Numbered from the stretch's first letter, positions 37,918 to 48,084 are shown. The stretch is 64,000 nucleotides of DNA from Glycomyces buryatensis (GCF_004912275.1 NZ_STGY01000067.1:307401-371400); one strand, 5' to 3'. The notes: generated from the sequence alone by a model not told the origin. Numbers and translations are program-made.

Positions 37918-39082
37918 CGGCGGCCGATCCGCTGGAGACGGCCGCATCGTTGAGCCCCGTGGCGTCAATGGTGCCCGAGCACAGGACCGCGTCGCCGCGG
38001 TCGCCGACGCCTGCGGAAGCGTCATTGTGCTCAGCGGCGTCGGGGTCGTAGACGACCAGGGCCTGCCCGGCGGCCACGCCGAACGCACCCTGGTGGAGCT
38101 CGGCGCGGAGGCCTTTCGGGCTCGGGACGACCGTGGCGGGGTAGACCTCGCCGTGGGCCCGCAGCTGGACCTCGGCCTCGAACGGCTCGGTCCGCTCCGG
38201 GCCGAGCCAGACGGGGGCGCCGGTGTGGATCCGGTCGACGCGCAACGCCTCGCGCGGGCCGACCTCCACGCGGTTGTCGACGGGCGTGATCGACAGGACG
38301 TAGCGCGGCTTGCCGTCGGCGGCGGGCCGCTTGAGGCCCAGGCCGTGGCGCTGGCCGACGGTGAACTGGTGGGCGCCGTCGTGGCTGCCCAGCACCTCAC
38401 CGGAGGCGGCGTCGACGATCTCGCCCTCCTTGGAGCCGAGCTTGTTCTTGAGGAATCCGGAGGTGTCGCCGTCGGCGATGAAGCAGATGTCGTGGCTGTC
38501 GGGCTTGCGTGCGACGGCCAGTCCGCGCTCCTCGGCCTCGACGCGGACCAGGTCCTTGGGGGTGTCGCCGAGCGGGAACATCGAGTGCGCCAACTGGGCC
38601 GGGTTGAGGACGGCGAGCACGTACGACTGGTCCTTGGCGGGGTCGACGGCGCGGCGCAGCAGGCCGTCGTCGCCCTTGCGGGCGTAGTGGCCGGTGGCGA
38701 CGGCGTCGAAGCCGAGGGCCATGGCCCGGTCCAGGACGGCGGCGAACTTGATCTTCTCGTTGCAGCGCAGGCACGGGTTGGGGGTGCGCCCGGCGGCGTA
38801 CTCGGCGTAGAAGTCCTCCACGACGTCCTCGTGGAAGCGTTCGGCCATGTCCCACACGTAGAAGGGGATGCCGATGACGTCGGCGGCGCGGCGGGCGTCG
38901 CGGGAGTCCTCGATCGTGCAGCAGCCTCGGGCCCCGGTCCGGTAGGTCTGGGGATTCTTGGACAGCGCCAGGTGGACGCCGGTGACGTCGTGCCCGGCCT
39001 CGACGGCCCGCGCGGCGGCGACGGCCGAGTCGACTCCGCCGCTCATGGCGGCCAGTACTCGCAGTTTCACGCCCTCAACCAT
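37910..39082 (-). CDS. mnmA: tRNA-specific 2-thiouridylase
   Basis: A 390-residue enzyme that thiolates U34 of Lys, Glu and Gln tRNAs. The PP-loop [13 protein letters not shown] is at the N-terminus; catalytic Cys lie in NPCLRCN (about 105) and HDICFI (about 200), and [11 protein letters not shown] marks the next domain. The C-terminus has a Gly/Ser/Asp-rich extension. I chose ATG 39082 with a GGA six to seven bases upstream; ATG 39088 and GTG 39070 are in frame. It is 13 bases after the cysteine desulfurase, the presumed sulfur donor. Confidence 0.93.
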   Translation of the reverse strand: MVEGVKLRVLAAMSGGVDSAVAAARAVEAGHDVTGVHLALSKNPQTYRTGARGCCTIEDSRDARRAADVIGIPFYVWDMAERFHEDVVEDFYAEYAAGRTPNPCLRCNEKIKFAAVLDRAMALGFDAVATGHYARKGDDGLLRRAVDPAKDQSYVLAVLNPAQLAHSMFPLGDTPKDLVRVEAEERGLAVARKPDSHDICFIADGDTSGFLKNKLGSKEGEIVDAASGEVLGSHDGAHQFTVGQRHGLGLKRPAADGKPRYVLSITPVDNRVEVGPREALRVDRIHTGAPVWLGPERTEPFEAEVQLRAHGEVYPATVVPSPKGLRAELHQGAFGVAAGQALVVYDPDAAEHNDASAGVGDRGDAVLCSGTIDATGLNDAAVSSGSAAGV

Positions 39083-39095
39083 AACCATTCCGTCG

Positions 39096-40253
39096 TCAGG
39101 AGAGCCCGGCGCTGCGCGCCCGCTCGACCGATTCGGGGAGGGCGGCCAGGAGGGCGTCGACGTCGGCCTGCGTGGTCGACCATCCGAGGGTGAACCGCAG
39201 GGAGGAGCGGGCGTCGAACTCGCCGGCGCCCATCGCGAGCAGCACGTGGGAGGGCTGCGCGATGCCCGCCGAGCAGGCCGATCCTGTGGCGCATTCGACA
39301 CCGGCGGCGTCGAGGAGCATGAGGAGCGCGTCGCCCTCGCAGCCGGGGAAGGAGAAGTGCGCGTTGCCGGGCAGGCGGTCGACGGGGTCGCCGTTGTAGA
39401 TCGCGTCGGGCACGGCCGCGCGGATCCGCTCGACCAGGTCGTCGCGGAGCGCGGCGAGGCGGGTGGCCTCGTCCTTCTGGCGGGACACGGCGATGACGGC
39501 GGCCTCGGCCAGCGCGGCGATCCCGGGCACGTCGAGCGTGCCGGAGCGGATCTCGCGTTCCTGACCGCCGCCGTGCAGCAGCGGCGTGACTTTCGTGTCG
39601 CGCCGCAGCAGCAGCGCTCCGGCGCCGGCGGGTCCGCCGAGCTTGTGGCCCGACAGGGCGAGCGAGTCGACGCCGCTGGCGCCGAAGTCGACCGCGACGT
39701 GGCCGACGGCCTGGACGGCGTCGGTGTGGACGGGGATGCCGTGGGCTTCGGCGAGGGCGGCGATCTCCTCCAGCGGCTGGAGGGTGCCGACCTCGTTGTT
39801 CGCCCACATGCAGGTGATGGCGGTGATCTCGGCGGCGCGCTCCGCGAGCAGTTCGGCGAGGGCCTCGACCTTGACGCGGCCGACCTCGTCGACGGGCAGC
39901 TCGGTCACGTCGGCCCGCTCGTGGTCGCCGAGCCAGGCGACGGCGTCGGCGATGGCGTGGTGCTCGATCGCGGTGGTGACGACCCGATTGCGGGCCTCGG
40001 TCCGGCGGGCCCAGTGCATTCCCTTGACGGCGAGGTTGTCGGCCTCGGTGCCCGAACCGGTGAAGACGAGTTCGCTGGGTTTGGCGCCGAGCGCCTCGCT
40101 GAGTCGCTCGCGGGACTCTTCGACGGTGCGTCGGGCGGAGCGGCCCGAACCGTGAAGCGACGATGCATTGCCGAGTTCGCGGGCAACGCGCACATACGCG
40201 TCGAGCGACTCGGGAAGCATCGGCGTGGTGGCGGCGTGATCGAGATAGGGCAT
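39096..40253 (-). CDS. Cysteine desulfurase (NifS/IscS family)
   Basis: A 385-residue PLP enzyme. The PLP Lys lies in [14 protein letters not shown] (about 200), the catalytic Cys in [11 protein letters not shown] (about 322), and the N-terminus has [10 protein letters not shown]. It releases sulfur from cysteine as a persulfide. Immediately followed by mnmA, so tRNA thiolation is a likely main use; supply to Fe-S assembly cannot be excluded. Confidence 0.92.
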   Translation of the reverse strand: MPYLDHAATTPMLPESLDAYVRVARELGNASSLHGSGRSARRTVEESRERLSEALGAKPSELVFTGSGTEADNLAVKGMHWARRTEARNRVVTTAIEHHAIADAVAWLGDHERADVTELPVDEVGRVKVEALAELLAERAAEITAITCMWANNEVGTLQPLEEIAALAEAHGIPVHTDAVQAVGHVAVDFGASGVDSLALSGHKLGGPAGAGALLLRRDTKVTPLLHGGGQEREIRSGTLDVPGIAALAEAAVIAVSRQKDEATRLAALRDDLVERIRAAVPDAIYNGDPVDRLPGNAHFSFPGCEGDALLMLLDAAGVECATGSACSAGIAQPSHVLLAMGAGEFDARSSLRFTLGWSTTQADVDALLAALPESVERARSAGLS

Positions 40254-40422
40254 GGCCCTTCCAGTCTACGGCGCGCCCCTCCCCGGGCGACCTCCCCAAG
40301 ACCTCAGATGAATGTGAGGTGGCGCGCGCGAGCTAGAATTTGACGAATCCTCCTACCTTTCGCGGTGGGAAAAGCCCCAAGGCCGGCCTTGCATGGCCGG
40401 GTCCTTCAGAGGAAGTGTGCCG

Positions 40423-41334
40423 ATGACGCCCGAACTCGCCGAAGCACTTCGCGCAGGGCCGTTCCACACTGCCCTGCGCGTCGCCATCCAGACCAGCGGC
40501 CTCGGACTCGACCGGATCCGGCACCGCCTCGCGATGCGCGGCATCACGGTCTCGACGACCAGTCTCAGCTACTGGCAGTCCGGAAGGTCCAGGCCCGAAC
40601 GAGCCGAATCGCTCGCCGCCGTCACCGCTCTCGAAGACCTCCTCGAAATCCCGGCCGGATCGCTGCGGGCACTATTGGGCCCGAAGCGGGCCCGCGGCCC
40701 CCGTTCGATCCGCGGGCAACTCCCCCGCCCCGACGCGGTCCTCGGCGGCGACGCGGTCCGAGAACTGTGCGACCAGGTCCCCGCCTCCCGCGAACACACC
40801 CTCGACATCCTCAGCCAGCAGGTCATCGTCCACGTCGACTCACAATGGCAGGAGTCGGTGTTCGAACTGTCGATGCTGGTGCGGGCCAGGCGAGACGACG
40901 TCGACCGCTACGTCCTGCTGTACCGCGGCGACAACGGCTGCGACATCGACGACATCGAGTTCAAGCCGGTTCGCGACTGCACCGTCCCCAACGTGCTGCG
41001 GCACGCCGAGGCGCCGGTGGCATTGGCCCAGATCGTGTTCGACACGCCGCTTCCCAAGGGCGCGACGCACCTGTTCGAGATCGTCGTGCAGGGCAATGGC
41101 GGCATGTCCACCGGGCACGGCAATGCGTTCCGGTACCCGGTCGACCAGTACTCGCTCCAGGTTCGCTTCGCGTCCGACGCGATCCCCAAGCGGGTCTACC
41201 GGTTCGCGCAGTCGAGCCTCCAGAGGGAGAAGCGCGAGACCGGCGACTTGCAGCTGGGCCCGAGCCGGACCGTGGCGCTGGCGGAGCCGATCCCGAGGCC
41301 GGGGGCACTGGGCATCGGCTGGGAGATCGAATAG
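40423..41334 (+). CDS. HTH-containing protein of actinobacterial type
   Basis: A 303-residue protein with an Xre-like HTH near the N-terminus (LDRIRHRLAMRGITVSTTSLSYWQSGRSRPERAESL, quoted as VSTTSLSYWQSGRSRPERA) followed by a beta-rich domain of about 180 residues of unknown role. AGAGGA lies nine bases before the ATG at 40423. It is divergent from the cysteine desulfurase; target genes unknown. Confidence 0.7.
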   Translation: MTPELAEALRAGPFHTALRVAIQTSGLGLDRIRHRLAMRGITVSTTSLSYWQSGRSRPERAESLAAVTALEDLLEIPAGSLRALLGPKRARGPRSIRGQLPRPDAVLGGDAVRELCDQVPASREHTLDILSQQVIVHVDSQWQESVFELSMLVRARRDDVDRYVLLYRGDNGCDIDDIEFKPVRDCTVPNVLRHAEAPVALAQIVFDTPLPKGATHLFEIVVQGNGGMSTGHGNAFRYPVDQYSLQVRFASDAIPKRVYRFAQSSLQREKRETGDLQLGPSRTVALAEPIPRPGALGIGWEIE

Positions 41335-41348
41335 AGCGAAGAGCGCGC

Positions 41349-41377
41349 AGGGCTCCACCGGTTGACGGTGGGGCCCT
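41349..41377 (+). terminator. Terminator of the HTH gene
   Basis: AGGGCTCCACCG pairs with CGGTGGGGCCCT over a 5-base loop, 12 bp with a single G-U, just after the stop at 41334 and before the convergent DUF4291 stop. Confidence 0.75.
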
Positions 41378-41397
41378 TCGCCATTCGATCAGCGGCG

Positions 41398-41997
41398 TTA
41401 CGGCTGCGTCGAGGTTTGAACCGTCGTGGCAAGGTCTGGGGACAGCGGATAGGGGTGCTCGACGGGCAGGCGCCGTTCGGCGTCCTCGATACGGCCCGCC
41501 TCAACGTCGGCCGCGGTCTCGCGCGCCAGGTCCGTGACGTCGCTGATCGAGGCGATCCACTCCTCGACGTACCGGTCGACCGCCTCGCCCGACAGGCCGA
41601 TCTGAATCGAGCGGTGCTCCATACGCGCCAACCGCAGGCTGCGCTCGGGATCCCACTGGATCCGCACCGGCGCGGCCGCGAGCCCGGCCCGCCGGTCTTC
41701 CGGATTCTGGTCGTCCGCCGGGTGGCTCAGGCTTGAGTGCGCCAACGCCCACTCGAATCCGGTGCGGGTGAGCTCGATGGCGAGCACGCGGGTCTGCCCG
41801 GGCTTGGTCGCCCAGCCGCAGCGGTACATCATCCACAGAAACGAAGGCTTGATCCAGGTCATGCGCTCGCGTTTGAACGGACCGACGAACGCCTGCGCCG
41901 CCAGGGCCGGCTCGGCGATGGCCGGATCGTAGGCCTGATAGACGGTGATCGTGTCCGCATCGAACCGCGCGCGGATCTGCCGGTAAGGGGTGGTCAT
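41398..41997 (-). CDS. DUF4291 protein
   Basis: A 199-residue soluble protein. RQIRARFDADTITVYQAY, KRERMTWIKPSFLWMMYRCGWA and VRIQWDPERS are the conserved DUF4291 blocks. The family has no established function. Single gene between convergent and same-strand neighbours. Confidence 0.85.
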   Translation of the reverse strand: MTTPYRQIRARFDADTITVYQAYDPAIAEPALAAQAFVGPFKRERMTWIKPSFLWMMYRCGWATKPGQTRVLAIELTRTGFEWALAHSSLSHPADDQNPEDRRAGLAAAPVRIQWDPERSLRLARMEHRSIQIGLSGEAVDRYVEEWIASISDVTDLARETAADVEAGRIEDAERRLPVEHPYPLSPDLATTVQTSTQP

Positions 41998-42122
41998 GCG
42001 GTGTACCCTCCCAGAACCTCGCACCCGCATCAAGCCGATATCCCCGGAGCGCTTGCCCCGCAGAGGGACACGTGGATCGCCGAGCCGGCATGATCGGTGG
42101 CATGTGGTGCCGGCGCGCCGAC

Positions 42123-43214
42123 TCAGACGGGGAGCGTGAGCGTGTTCTTCCAGCCCCCGTCCGGGGTGGCGGCCCAGGTCAGCGTCCCGCCGAGGAGCGC
42201 GGCGCGCTGGTGGAGTCCGAGGAGGCCGTGCCGGGAGCTGGGGAGCGGCATGGCGTCGCGGGTCGGCGCGGTGTTCGCGATCGTGACCGTGACGGACCCG
42301 GCCTCGTGAGCGAGGACGACCTCCGCGCTCGCGCCCGGGGCGTGCTTGCGGACGTTCGTGAGCGACTCCTGCACCGTCCGGTAGATCGCGCGCTCGACGG
42401 GCGGGTCGAGGTCCGGGTGCGACCCGATCCGCAGCGCCGTCTCGATGCCGCTGCCCGCGACGAGGTCGGCGAGCTCAGCGAGGGTCGGCTGCGGGGCGAG
42501 TTCGGTGGGGCCGCTGCCGCCCGCGCGCAGCACGTTCACCATGTGGCGCAGCTCATCGAGGGTCCGCACGCTCAACGTGCGGATCGTCCCGGCCGCCTCC
42601 TTGGCCTCGGCGTCGCCGGTGCTCACCTGGAGCGCCCCGGCTCGCACCGCGATCAAACTGACCTGGTGCGACACGACGTCGTGCATCTCGCGGGCGAGCT
42701 GAGCGCGCTCCTCGGAGAGCACCTTCTGCGTCGCCATCAGCTGCTCGTGCTCGCGCGCCTCGGTGATCTCCTCCAGTCGCGCCGAAAGCTCCCGGCGGGC
42801 CTGCACGAACTGGCCGAGGAACGCCGCCGCCGCGGCCGGGGCCAGCGCGTAAGCGGCGTAGGCGGGCCACCACAAGTCGCTGAACAGGACCGTGAAGCCC
42901 ATGCCCACCGGCCAGAACATGCACCCCGCGAGCGCCACGGCGCAGGCCCTGATCAGCCACCGCCGATGCGACCCGACGGCAAGGGTGAACAGGGCGATGA
43001 GCGCGGCCGCAAGCTGGCCGACCAGGTACGCGCCCGGCAGGGTCAGCACGAAAACGACGAGGGGCCAGCGGCGGCGGGCGAACAGGGCCAGAACCCCGAG
43101 CGAGCCCAGGGCCGTGTGCCAACTCGGTTCGAGCCACCAGTAGGTGAAGAGGTCGGCTGCGGCGACCGCGACGACGGCCGTGTCGGTCATCCACGGCCGC
43201 CACCAGCGCTTCAC
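42123..43214 (-). CDS. NarL-type sensor histidine kinase
   Basis: A 363-residue kinase with about five membrane helices in the first 135 residues, HisKA_3 motif LAREMHDVVSHQVSLIAVRAG (phospho-His about 176), and a C-terminal ATPase with ESLTNVRKHA and HGLLGLHQRAALLGG. Its ATG overlaps the regulator stop (ATGA). The short loops between helices suggest it senses membrane state or a membrane partner rather than a large extracellular ligand. Confidence 0.9.
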   Translation of the reverse strand: MKRWWRPWMTDTAVVAVAAADLFTYWWLEPSWHTALGSLGVLALFARRRWPLVVFVLTLPGAYLVGQLAAALIALFTLAVGSHRRWLIRACAVALAGCMFWPVGMGFTVLFSDLWWPAYAAYALAPAAAAAFLGQFVQARRELSARLEEITEAREHEQLMATQKVLSEERAQLAREMHDVVSHQVSLIAVRAGALQVSTGDAEAKEAAGTIRTLSVRTLDELRHMVNVLRAGGSGPTELAPQPTLAELADLVAGSGIETALRIGSHPDLDPPVERAIYRTVQESLTNVRKHAPGASAEVVLAHEAGSVTVTIANTAPTRDAMPLPSSRHGLLGLHQRAALLGGTLTWAATPDGGWKNTLTLPV

Positions 43215-43861
43215 TGGTGGCCCCGCAGGAGCCCGGCACGTTCGGCGACGAGGGCTGCCTGGACGCGGCCGCCGACGCCGACGCCGAGCTTGGTGAGGAT
43301 CGCGCTCACGTGGTCCTTGACGGTGCCCACGCCCAGGTAGAGGCGGGCGGCGATCTCGCCGTTGGAGAGCCCGTCGGCGAGGAGCACCAGGATCTCGCGC
43401 TCGCGGGCGCTGAGCCGTTCGACCGGACCGCCGGTCTGGGTGCGCCCGGCGAGGTAGCCGTCGACGACGGTGGAGGTGACCTTCGGGGAGAGGACCACGC
43501 CGTCGGCGGCGAGGGTACGCACCTGGAGGGCGAGATGTTCGGGGTCGGTGTCCTTGAGGAGGAACCCGGCCGCGCCCATGCGCAGGGCGGCGGCCACGTA
43601 CTCGTCGGTGTCGAAGGTGGTGAGCATGGCGACGACGGGCGGACGGGGAAGGGCGCGGAGTCGTTCGAGGACGGTGAGGCCGTCGACGTCGGGCATGCGG
43701 ATGTCGAGCAGCACGATGTCGGGGTGGAGGCGGCCGACCTCGGCGACGGCCTGGCGGCCCGAGACGGCCGCGACCACCTCGATGTCCCCGGCGGCATTGA
43801 GGATGTGCAGGAAGCCGGTGCGGATGAGGGCCTCGTCGTCGACGACCAGTACGCGGATCAT
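43211..43861 (-). CDS. NarL/LuxR-family response regulator
   Basis: A 216-residue protein with receiver domain (VVDDEALIRTG, phospho-Asp in VLLDIRMPDVDG at about 53, LLKDT) and LuxR HTH (LSAREREILVLLADGLSNGEIAARLYLGVGTVKDHVS, quoted as NGEIAARLYLGVGTVKDHVS). ATG 43861 gives the canonical start MIRVLVVDDEALIR. It is followed by its kinase. No dedicated target operon is adjacent except the divergent DUF418-like gene, which may be regulated by it. Confidence 0.92.
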   Translation of the reverse strand: MIRVLVVDDEALIRTGFLHILNAAGDIEVVAAVSGRQAVAEVGRLHPDIVLLDIRMPDVDGLTVLERLRALPRPPVVAMLTTFDTDEYVAAALRMGAAGFLLKDTDPEHLALQVRTLAADGVVLSPKVTSTVVDGYLAGRTQTGGPVERLSAREREILVLLADGLSNGEIAARLYLGVGTVKDHVSAILTKLGVGVGGRVQAALVAERAGLLRGHQ

Positions 43862-44088
43862 GCGGCCTCCTCTCGTTGTTCGCTCAGGACGATTGGTAGC
43901 ACGTCCGCGCCACCCGCTGCCTCGGTCAGTGCGCCGAGCGTGAGGAATACCCGCCGATCGGCGGGGACGTTCCGGCCGAACGGGGGATCGGATGCGGCCC
44001 GGTGGCGGCTGGTCCCGACCCTGGCAGCGGGCCCGATCCGGCGCATCGCCGGATGGGAACGGACCCCGAACCGCCGCACGCTGGCGAC

Positions 44089-45417
44089 ATGACTGACACC
44101 ATCCGGCTCCGGCACCTCGCCGCCGTGCCCGACGACCCCGCCCTCGCGGATCCACCGCCCAACCGGGACGCCTCGCTCGGCCGCATCGTCGGCCTCGACG
44201 CCGCCCGCGCCCTAGCCGTGTTCGGTATGTACTACGCGCACGTCGGGCCGTGGCCCAACGAGACGGGCACGTGGAAGAGCTTCCTCATGGAGATCCCCCA
44301 CGGCCGCTCCTCTGCGCTGTTCGCGACCCTCGCCGGCCTCTCGCTCGTCCTCCTCGCGGGCGGAAGCCGCCCGAAGACGGGCCCGCCGGGGCGGCAGGCG
44401 GTCGTGCGGATCGTCATCCGCTCGGTCCTGCTGCTGGCATTCGGCTCGTGGCTGGTCGCGACGGGCACCTCGATCGTGGTGATCTTGGCGTACTACGGCC
44501 TGTTCTTCCTGCTCGCGCTCCCGTTCATCAAACTGCGGGCACGGACCCTCGCGATCTTCGCCGTGGTCGTCGGCATCGGCGGGCCACTGCTCATCCAGTA
44601 CCTGCGGACAGTGGACACCTCGTGGATGGACGGTTTCACCGCGAAGGACCCTCTCGCGATGTGGAGCGGCGAAGGCCTCGTCTCGTTGCTGTTCAACGGC
44701 GGCTACCCGGGCCTCGCGTGGATGGCGTACATATTCGCGGGCATGGCGGTCGGCAAGCTCGACCTCGCGAAGCTCGCTATCCAAGTGCGTCTCTTGATCA
44801 TCGGCCCGGTGCTGGCGCTGCTCGGTTACGGGGGCGCGTGGCTGATAGGGAAGTTCCTGCCCGCGGCGGACACCGCAGCCCCTGGCTCCGAATGGAAGGC
44901 CTACGACCAGGCCTGGTCGAAGGCGTTGGAGGGCAAAGACTCCTCGAACTGGACCAAGGAGCAGTGGAAGTCCTTCGAGACCGAGCACGCCTCGCTCTTC
45001 GACAAGATGCCCGGAGACAAGGCCATGGGCGGCGGCTTCGACTGGACCGGCCTGGTGTCCGCGAGAGCGCACTCGAGCATGCCGCTCGAACTGGCCGGGA
45101 ACATCGGCGTCGCGTTCACGATCATCGCCGGGCTCGTGTTCCTGTTGGGTCGCTTCGGGAAGCTGCGGTTCTGGTTCGCACCCCTGATCGCGGTCGGCGC
45201 GATGTCTCTGACGGCGTATGTCGCGCATATCGCGGCCGTCTGGTACCTGATCGACCACCCTGTCAATGAGGTCGGCTACATGACCGGTTGGGGCATGTGG
45301 GCGATCTTCGTGGTGGTCATGCTGGTCTTCGCGCCGCTCTGGACGCGATTCCTGAAACGCGGCCCACTCGAATGGGTCATGTGGGCGGCCACGAAGCCCG
45401 CCAAGTTCATCAAATAG
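44089..45417 (+). CDS. DUF418/HGSNAT-like multi-helix membrane protein
   Basis: A 442-residue protein with about ten helices. RIVGLDAARALAVFGMYYAHVGP is the typical start of DUF418/DUF1624 (heparan-glucosaminide N-acetyltransferase-like) proteins, and the C-terminal part has LTAYVAHIAAVWYLIDHP. Between helices is an Asp/Lys/Trp-rich extracellular loop of about 80 residues. These proteins are thought to move acyl groups across the membrane or modify envelope sugars; activity here is unproven. Divergent from the response regulator with a 227-base gap. Confidence 0.75.
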   Translation: MTDTIRLRHLAAVPDDPALADPPPNRDASLGRIVGLDAARALAVFGMYYAHVGPWPNETGTWKSFLMEIPHGRSSALFATLAGLSLVLLAGGSRPKTGPPGRQAVVRIVIRSVLLLAFGSWLVATGTSIVVILAYYGLFFLLALPFIKLRARTLAIFAVVVGIGGPLLIQYLRTVDTSWMDGFTAKDPLAMWSGEGLVSLLFNGGYPGLAWMAYIFAGMAVGKLDLAKLAIQVRLLIIGPVLALLGYGGAWLIGKFLPAADTAAPGSEWKAYDQAWSKALEGKDSSNWTKEQWKSFETEHASLFDKMPGDKAMGGGFDWTGLVSARAHSSMPLELAGNIGVAFTIIAGLVFLLGRFGKLRFWFAPLIAVGAMSLTAYVAHIAAVWYLIDHPVNEVGYMTGWGMWAIFVVVMLVFAPLWTRFLKRGPLEWVMWAATKPAKFIK

Positions 45418-45437
45418 GACTTCACTCCGCAGGGACA

Positions 45438-45479
45438 GGCGGGCCGGCTCGGAACTGGGGGTTTCAGAGCCGGTCCGCC
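45438..45479. terminator. Hairpin between convergent DUF418-like and bioY genes
   Basis: GGCGGGCCGGCTC pairs with GAGCCGGTCCGCC (13 bp, one G-U) around a 16-base loop. The position between two convergent stops suggests a bidirectional terminator. Confidence 0.7.
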
Positions 45480-45498
45480 GCTCGGCGTGCGGTCCTGC

Positions 45499-46125
45499 TT
45501 AGTCTTCTTCGCGGAACTTCTTGACCGCCATCCAGGTGGCGGGCAGGACGATCGTGGCGGCGATGAGCTTGACGAGGTCGCCCGCGAGGAACGGGGTGAC
45601 GCCCATGGCGAGCGCTTCGCCGGCGCTCAAGTCGAGCGAGGCGGCCAGGTACGGGGCGCCGAAGGCGTACATGAGCACGTTCCCGACGACCATCAGGCCG
45701 ACCGTCTTGAGGACGGTGCGGTCGGCACCGCGCTGGGCGAGCCAGCCCACGGCGACCGCCGCGACCAGGAAGCCGATGACGTAGCCGAGGGTCGGAAGGG
45801 CGTAGCCGGAGGCGCCCTCGGTGAACCATGGGACGCCGGCCATGCCGGCGGCGAGGTAGACGGCGAGGGTCAGTCCCGCGCGGAGCGGCCCGTAGGCGGC
45901 GCCCAGGAGCAGCACGGTGAACGTGGTGAGCACGAACGGGACCGGGCTGATCTGCGGAATGGTGATCGCGACCTGCGCGGAGGCGCCCACGACGGCGGCA
46001 CCGCCGAGGACGAGGACGGCATCGCGGGCGATCGCGACGGCACGCGTCGAGGCGGGCAGCAGATCGGCGAGCACTCGAGGACCAACGGTGCCCGAAAGGG
46101 AGAACGCGGCAGCTGGGGCGGCCAT
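45499..46125 (-). CDS. bioY: BioY biotin transporter component
   Basis: A 208-residue S-component protein with six helices. LGAAYGPLRAGLTLAVYLAAGMAGVPWF and TLGYVIGFLVAA are BioY signatures. The ATG at 46125 has GGAGGA seven bases upstream. It takes up biotin with ECF-type partners (BioM/BioN), which are not in the window, or works alone. A semi-palindromic TATAGG..TACATA stretch lies upstream but does not match a known biotin operator well. Confidence 0.9.
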   Translation of the reverse strand: MAAPAAAFSLSGTVGPRVLADLLPASTRAVAIARDAVLVLGGAAVVGASAQVAITIPQISPVPFVLTTFTVLLLGAAYGPLRAGLTLAVYLAAGMAGVPWFTEGASGYALPTLGYVIGFLVAAVAVGWLAQRGADRTVLKTVGLMVVGNVLMYAFGAPYLAASLDLSAGEALAMGVTPFLAGDLVKLIAATIVLPATWMAVKKFREED

Positions 46126-46211
46126 AGCGGATTCCTCCAACATCTCTTATAGGTTCTACATAGCGAGAGGCTGTCGCGAAGCCTAACGCAGCTCTGTTTC
46201 GAACACATGAA

Positions 46212-46234
46212 GGCCCCGCTCGCAGAGCGGGGCC
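46212..46234 (-). terminator. Terminator of the etfBA operon
   Basis: GGCCCCGCTC-GCA-GAGCGGGGCC, a perfect 10-bp stem with a 3-base loop, starting 20 bases downstream of the etfA stop on the minus strand. Confidence 0.85.
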
Positions 46235-46253
46235 CTCGTGGACTTCTCGGTAC

Positions 46254-47183
46254 TTACTTGCGCTTCTCGATCTCCTCGGCCGCCTGCGGCAGCACCTGGA
46301 ACAGGTCGCCCACGACACCGAAGTCGGCCATGCCGAAGATCGGAGCATCCGCGTCCTTGTTGACCGCCACGATGACCCGCGAGGTCTGCATCCCCGCGCG
46401 GTGCTGAATCGCACCAGAGATTCCCGCCGCCAGGTAGAGCTGCGGGCTCACGGTGGTGCCGGTCTGGCCGACCTGGAACTTGTGCGGGTAGTACCCGGCG
46501 TCCGTGGCCGCGCGCGAAGCGCCGACCGCGCCGCCCAGGGCGTCCGCCACCCGCTCGATGAGCGCGAAGTCGTCCGCCGAACCGACCCCGCGGCCACCGG
46601 AGACGACCACGTCGGCCTCCGCCAGTCCCGGGCGGTCGCCCGCCGGCTCGTCGATGCTCTCGGCGACCTTCACGCGCTGGTCGTCCTCGGACACGGTCGC
46701 CTCGACCGTCTCCACTGGGGCCTCGGCCGGGGCCGGTGCGGCCGCAGTCGCGCCGGTCGCCACCGTGGCGAGGGTGAATCCCTTGGCCAGCTTCGACTTC
46801 GCAATGATGGCGCCCGCGAAGATGTCCTGCCTCGCGGTGCCGTCGGTCTCCAGGCCGGTGACGTCCGTGAGCAGTCCATTGTCGAGCACCACGGCGACGC
46901 GGGCGGCCAGCGCCTTGCCCTCGTCCGTGCTCGGCAGCAGGAACACCGAGGGCGAGACCTGGCGGGCCAGGTCGGTCAGGACGGTCGCCTTGGGAGCGAC
47001 GAAGTAGTCATCGATCCCGGCGGCGTTGACGCGGTAGACCTTGGCCGCGCCGTATTCGCTCGCGAGCGAGGCTGCCGCGTCGTCGAAGGCGATCGCGGAG
47101 ACGTCGCCCAGGGAGCGGGCGAGAGTGAGGACCTCTGCGGCGTGTTTGCCGGAGTCCGGTACGTAGACGAGGATGTCAGTCAT
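46254..47183 (-). CDS. etfA: Electron transfer flavoprotein alpha subunit
   Basis: A 309-residue protein. The N-terminal half is the ETF fold; the C-terminal FAD domain has VVSGGRGVGS (about 193), VGQTGTTVSPQLYLAAGISGAIQH (about 240-265; quoted in part: QTGTTVSPQLYLAAGISG) and AVNKDADAPIF. It carries electrons from acyl-CoA dehydrogenases to the quinone pool with EtfB. Ten bases follow the etfB stop; both form one operon ended by the hairpin at 46212. Confidence 0.93.
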   Translation of the reverse strand: MTDILVYVPDSGKHAAEVLTLARSLGDVSAIAFDDAAASLASEYGAAKVYRVNAAGIDDYFVAPKATVLTDLARQVSPSVFLLPSTDEGKALAARVAVVLDNGLLTDVTGLETDGTARQDIFAGAIIAKSKLAKGFTLATVATGATAAAPAPAEAPVETVEATVSEDDQRVKVAESIDEPAGDRPGLAEADVVVSGGRGVGSADDFALIERVADALGGAVGASRAATDAGYYPHKFQVGQTGTTVSPQLYLAAGISGAIQHRAGMQTSRVIVAVNKDADAPIFGMADFGVVGDLFQVLPQAAEEIEKRK

Positions 47184-47192
47184 GTCGGTCTC

Positions 47193-47969
47193 CTAAACGA
47201 ACTTCTCGGCGGCGAGGAATTCGGCGAGCGCGCGTCCGCCCTCGCCCTCATCTGTGACGATCTGGCCGGCGCTGCGCGGGGGCCGGTCGGCGGCCTCGAG
47301 TACCTCGGTCGCCGCGGCGGCGGCGCCGACCTCTGCGGCGTCGATGCCCAAGTCCCCCACGGTGAGCGTCTCGATGGGCTTGCGCTTGGCCGCCATGATG
47401 CCCTTGAGCGAGGGGTAGCGCGGGGTGTTGATGGTGTCCCAGACCGAGACGATGGCCGGCAGCTGCGTCGTCAGGACGTCGTAGCCGTTGTCGCGCTGAT
47501 GCTCCACGTTCACCGCGGTGCCGTCGACATCGATCTTGCGGGCGCCGGTGGCGGCCGCGACGCCGGTGCGGGCGGCGAGCAGGTGGGGCATGATGCCCAT
47601 GCCGGAGTCGGTGGACTCGGCGCCGGCGATGACGAGGTCCCATTCGAAGCGGCCGAGGGCCGCGGCGAGGATCTTGGAGGTGGCGAGGGCGTCGGAGCCG
47701 GCCACGGATTCATCCGAGATGTGGAGGGCCTTGTCCGCGCCCATCGCCAGGGTCTTGCGGATCGTCTCGGTCGCCTGGTCGGGTCCGAGGGTGAGGATTG
47801 TGACCTCGCCGCCGTGGGCCTCCTTGAGTTGGAGGGCGGCTTCGACGGCGTACTCGTCGAGCTCCCCCATGACATTGTTGGCGCCGTTGCGGTCGACCCG
47901 CAACTGGGCGTCAAGTTGTCTTGCGAGTCCCGAGTCGGGGACCTGCTTGACCAGAACCACGATGTTCAT
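47193..47969 (-). CDS. etfB: Electron transfer flavoprotein beta subunit
   Basis: A 258-residue protein with MNIVVLVKQVPDSG at the N-terminus, NVMGELDEYAVEAAL, and the AMP-binding segment IAGAESTDSGMGIMPHLLA. GGAGG six bases before the ATG at 47969 decides the start over an ATG two codons upstream. First gene of the etf operon. Confidence 0.93.
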   Translation of the reverse strand: MNIVVLVKQVPDSGLARQLDAQLRVDRNGANNVMGELDEYAVEAALQLKEAHGGEVTILTLGPDQATETIRKTLAMGADKALHISDESVAGSDALATSKILAAALGRFEWDLVIAGAESTDSGMGIMPHLLAARTGVAAATGARKIDVDGTAVNVEHQRDNGYDVLTTQLPAIVSVWDTINTPRYPSLKGIMAAKRKPIETLTVGDLGIDAAEVGAAAAATEVLEAADRPPRSAGQIVTDEGEGGRALAEFLAAEKFV

Positions 47970-48084
47970 CGACAACCTCCGAGGTCGTTGCGTATAGGTC
48001 TGAACTATATCCTACGAAGTTACCAGCGGGTAACACCCCGAGCCGCTGTTGTACGCGCGGGAGGGGACAAGGCATGATTGGGGA

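Noticed and set aside
46140-46165. Semi-palindromic TATAGG..TACATA upstream of bioY as a biotin operator
   Set aside because: The match to BioR, BioQ or BirA sites is poor and there is only one copy, so I did not list it as a feature.
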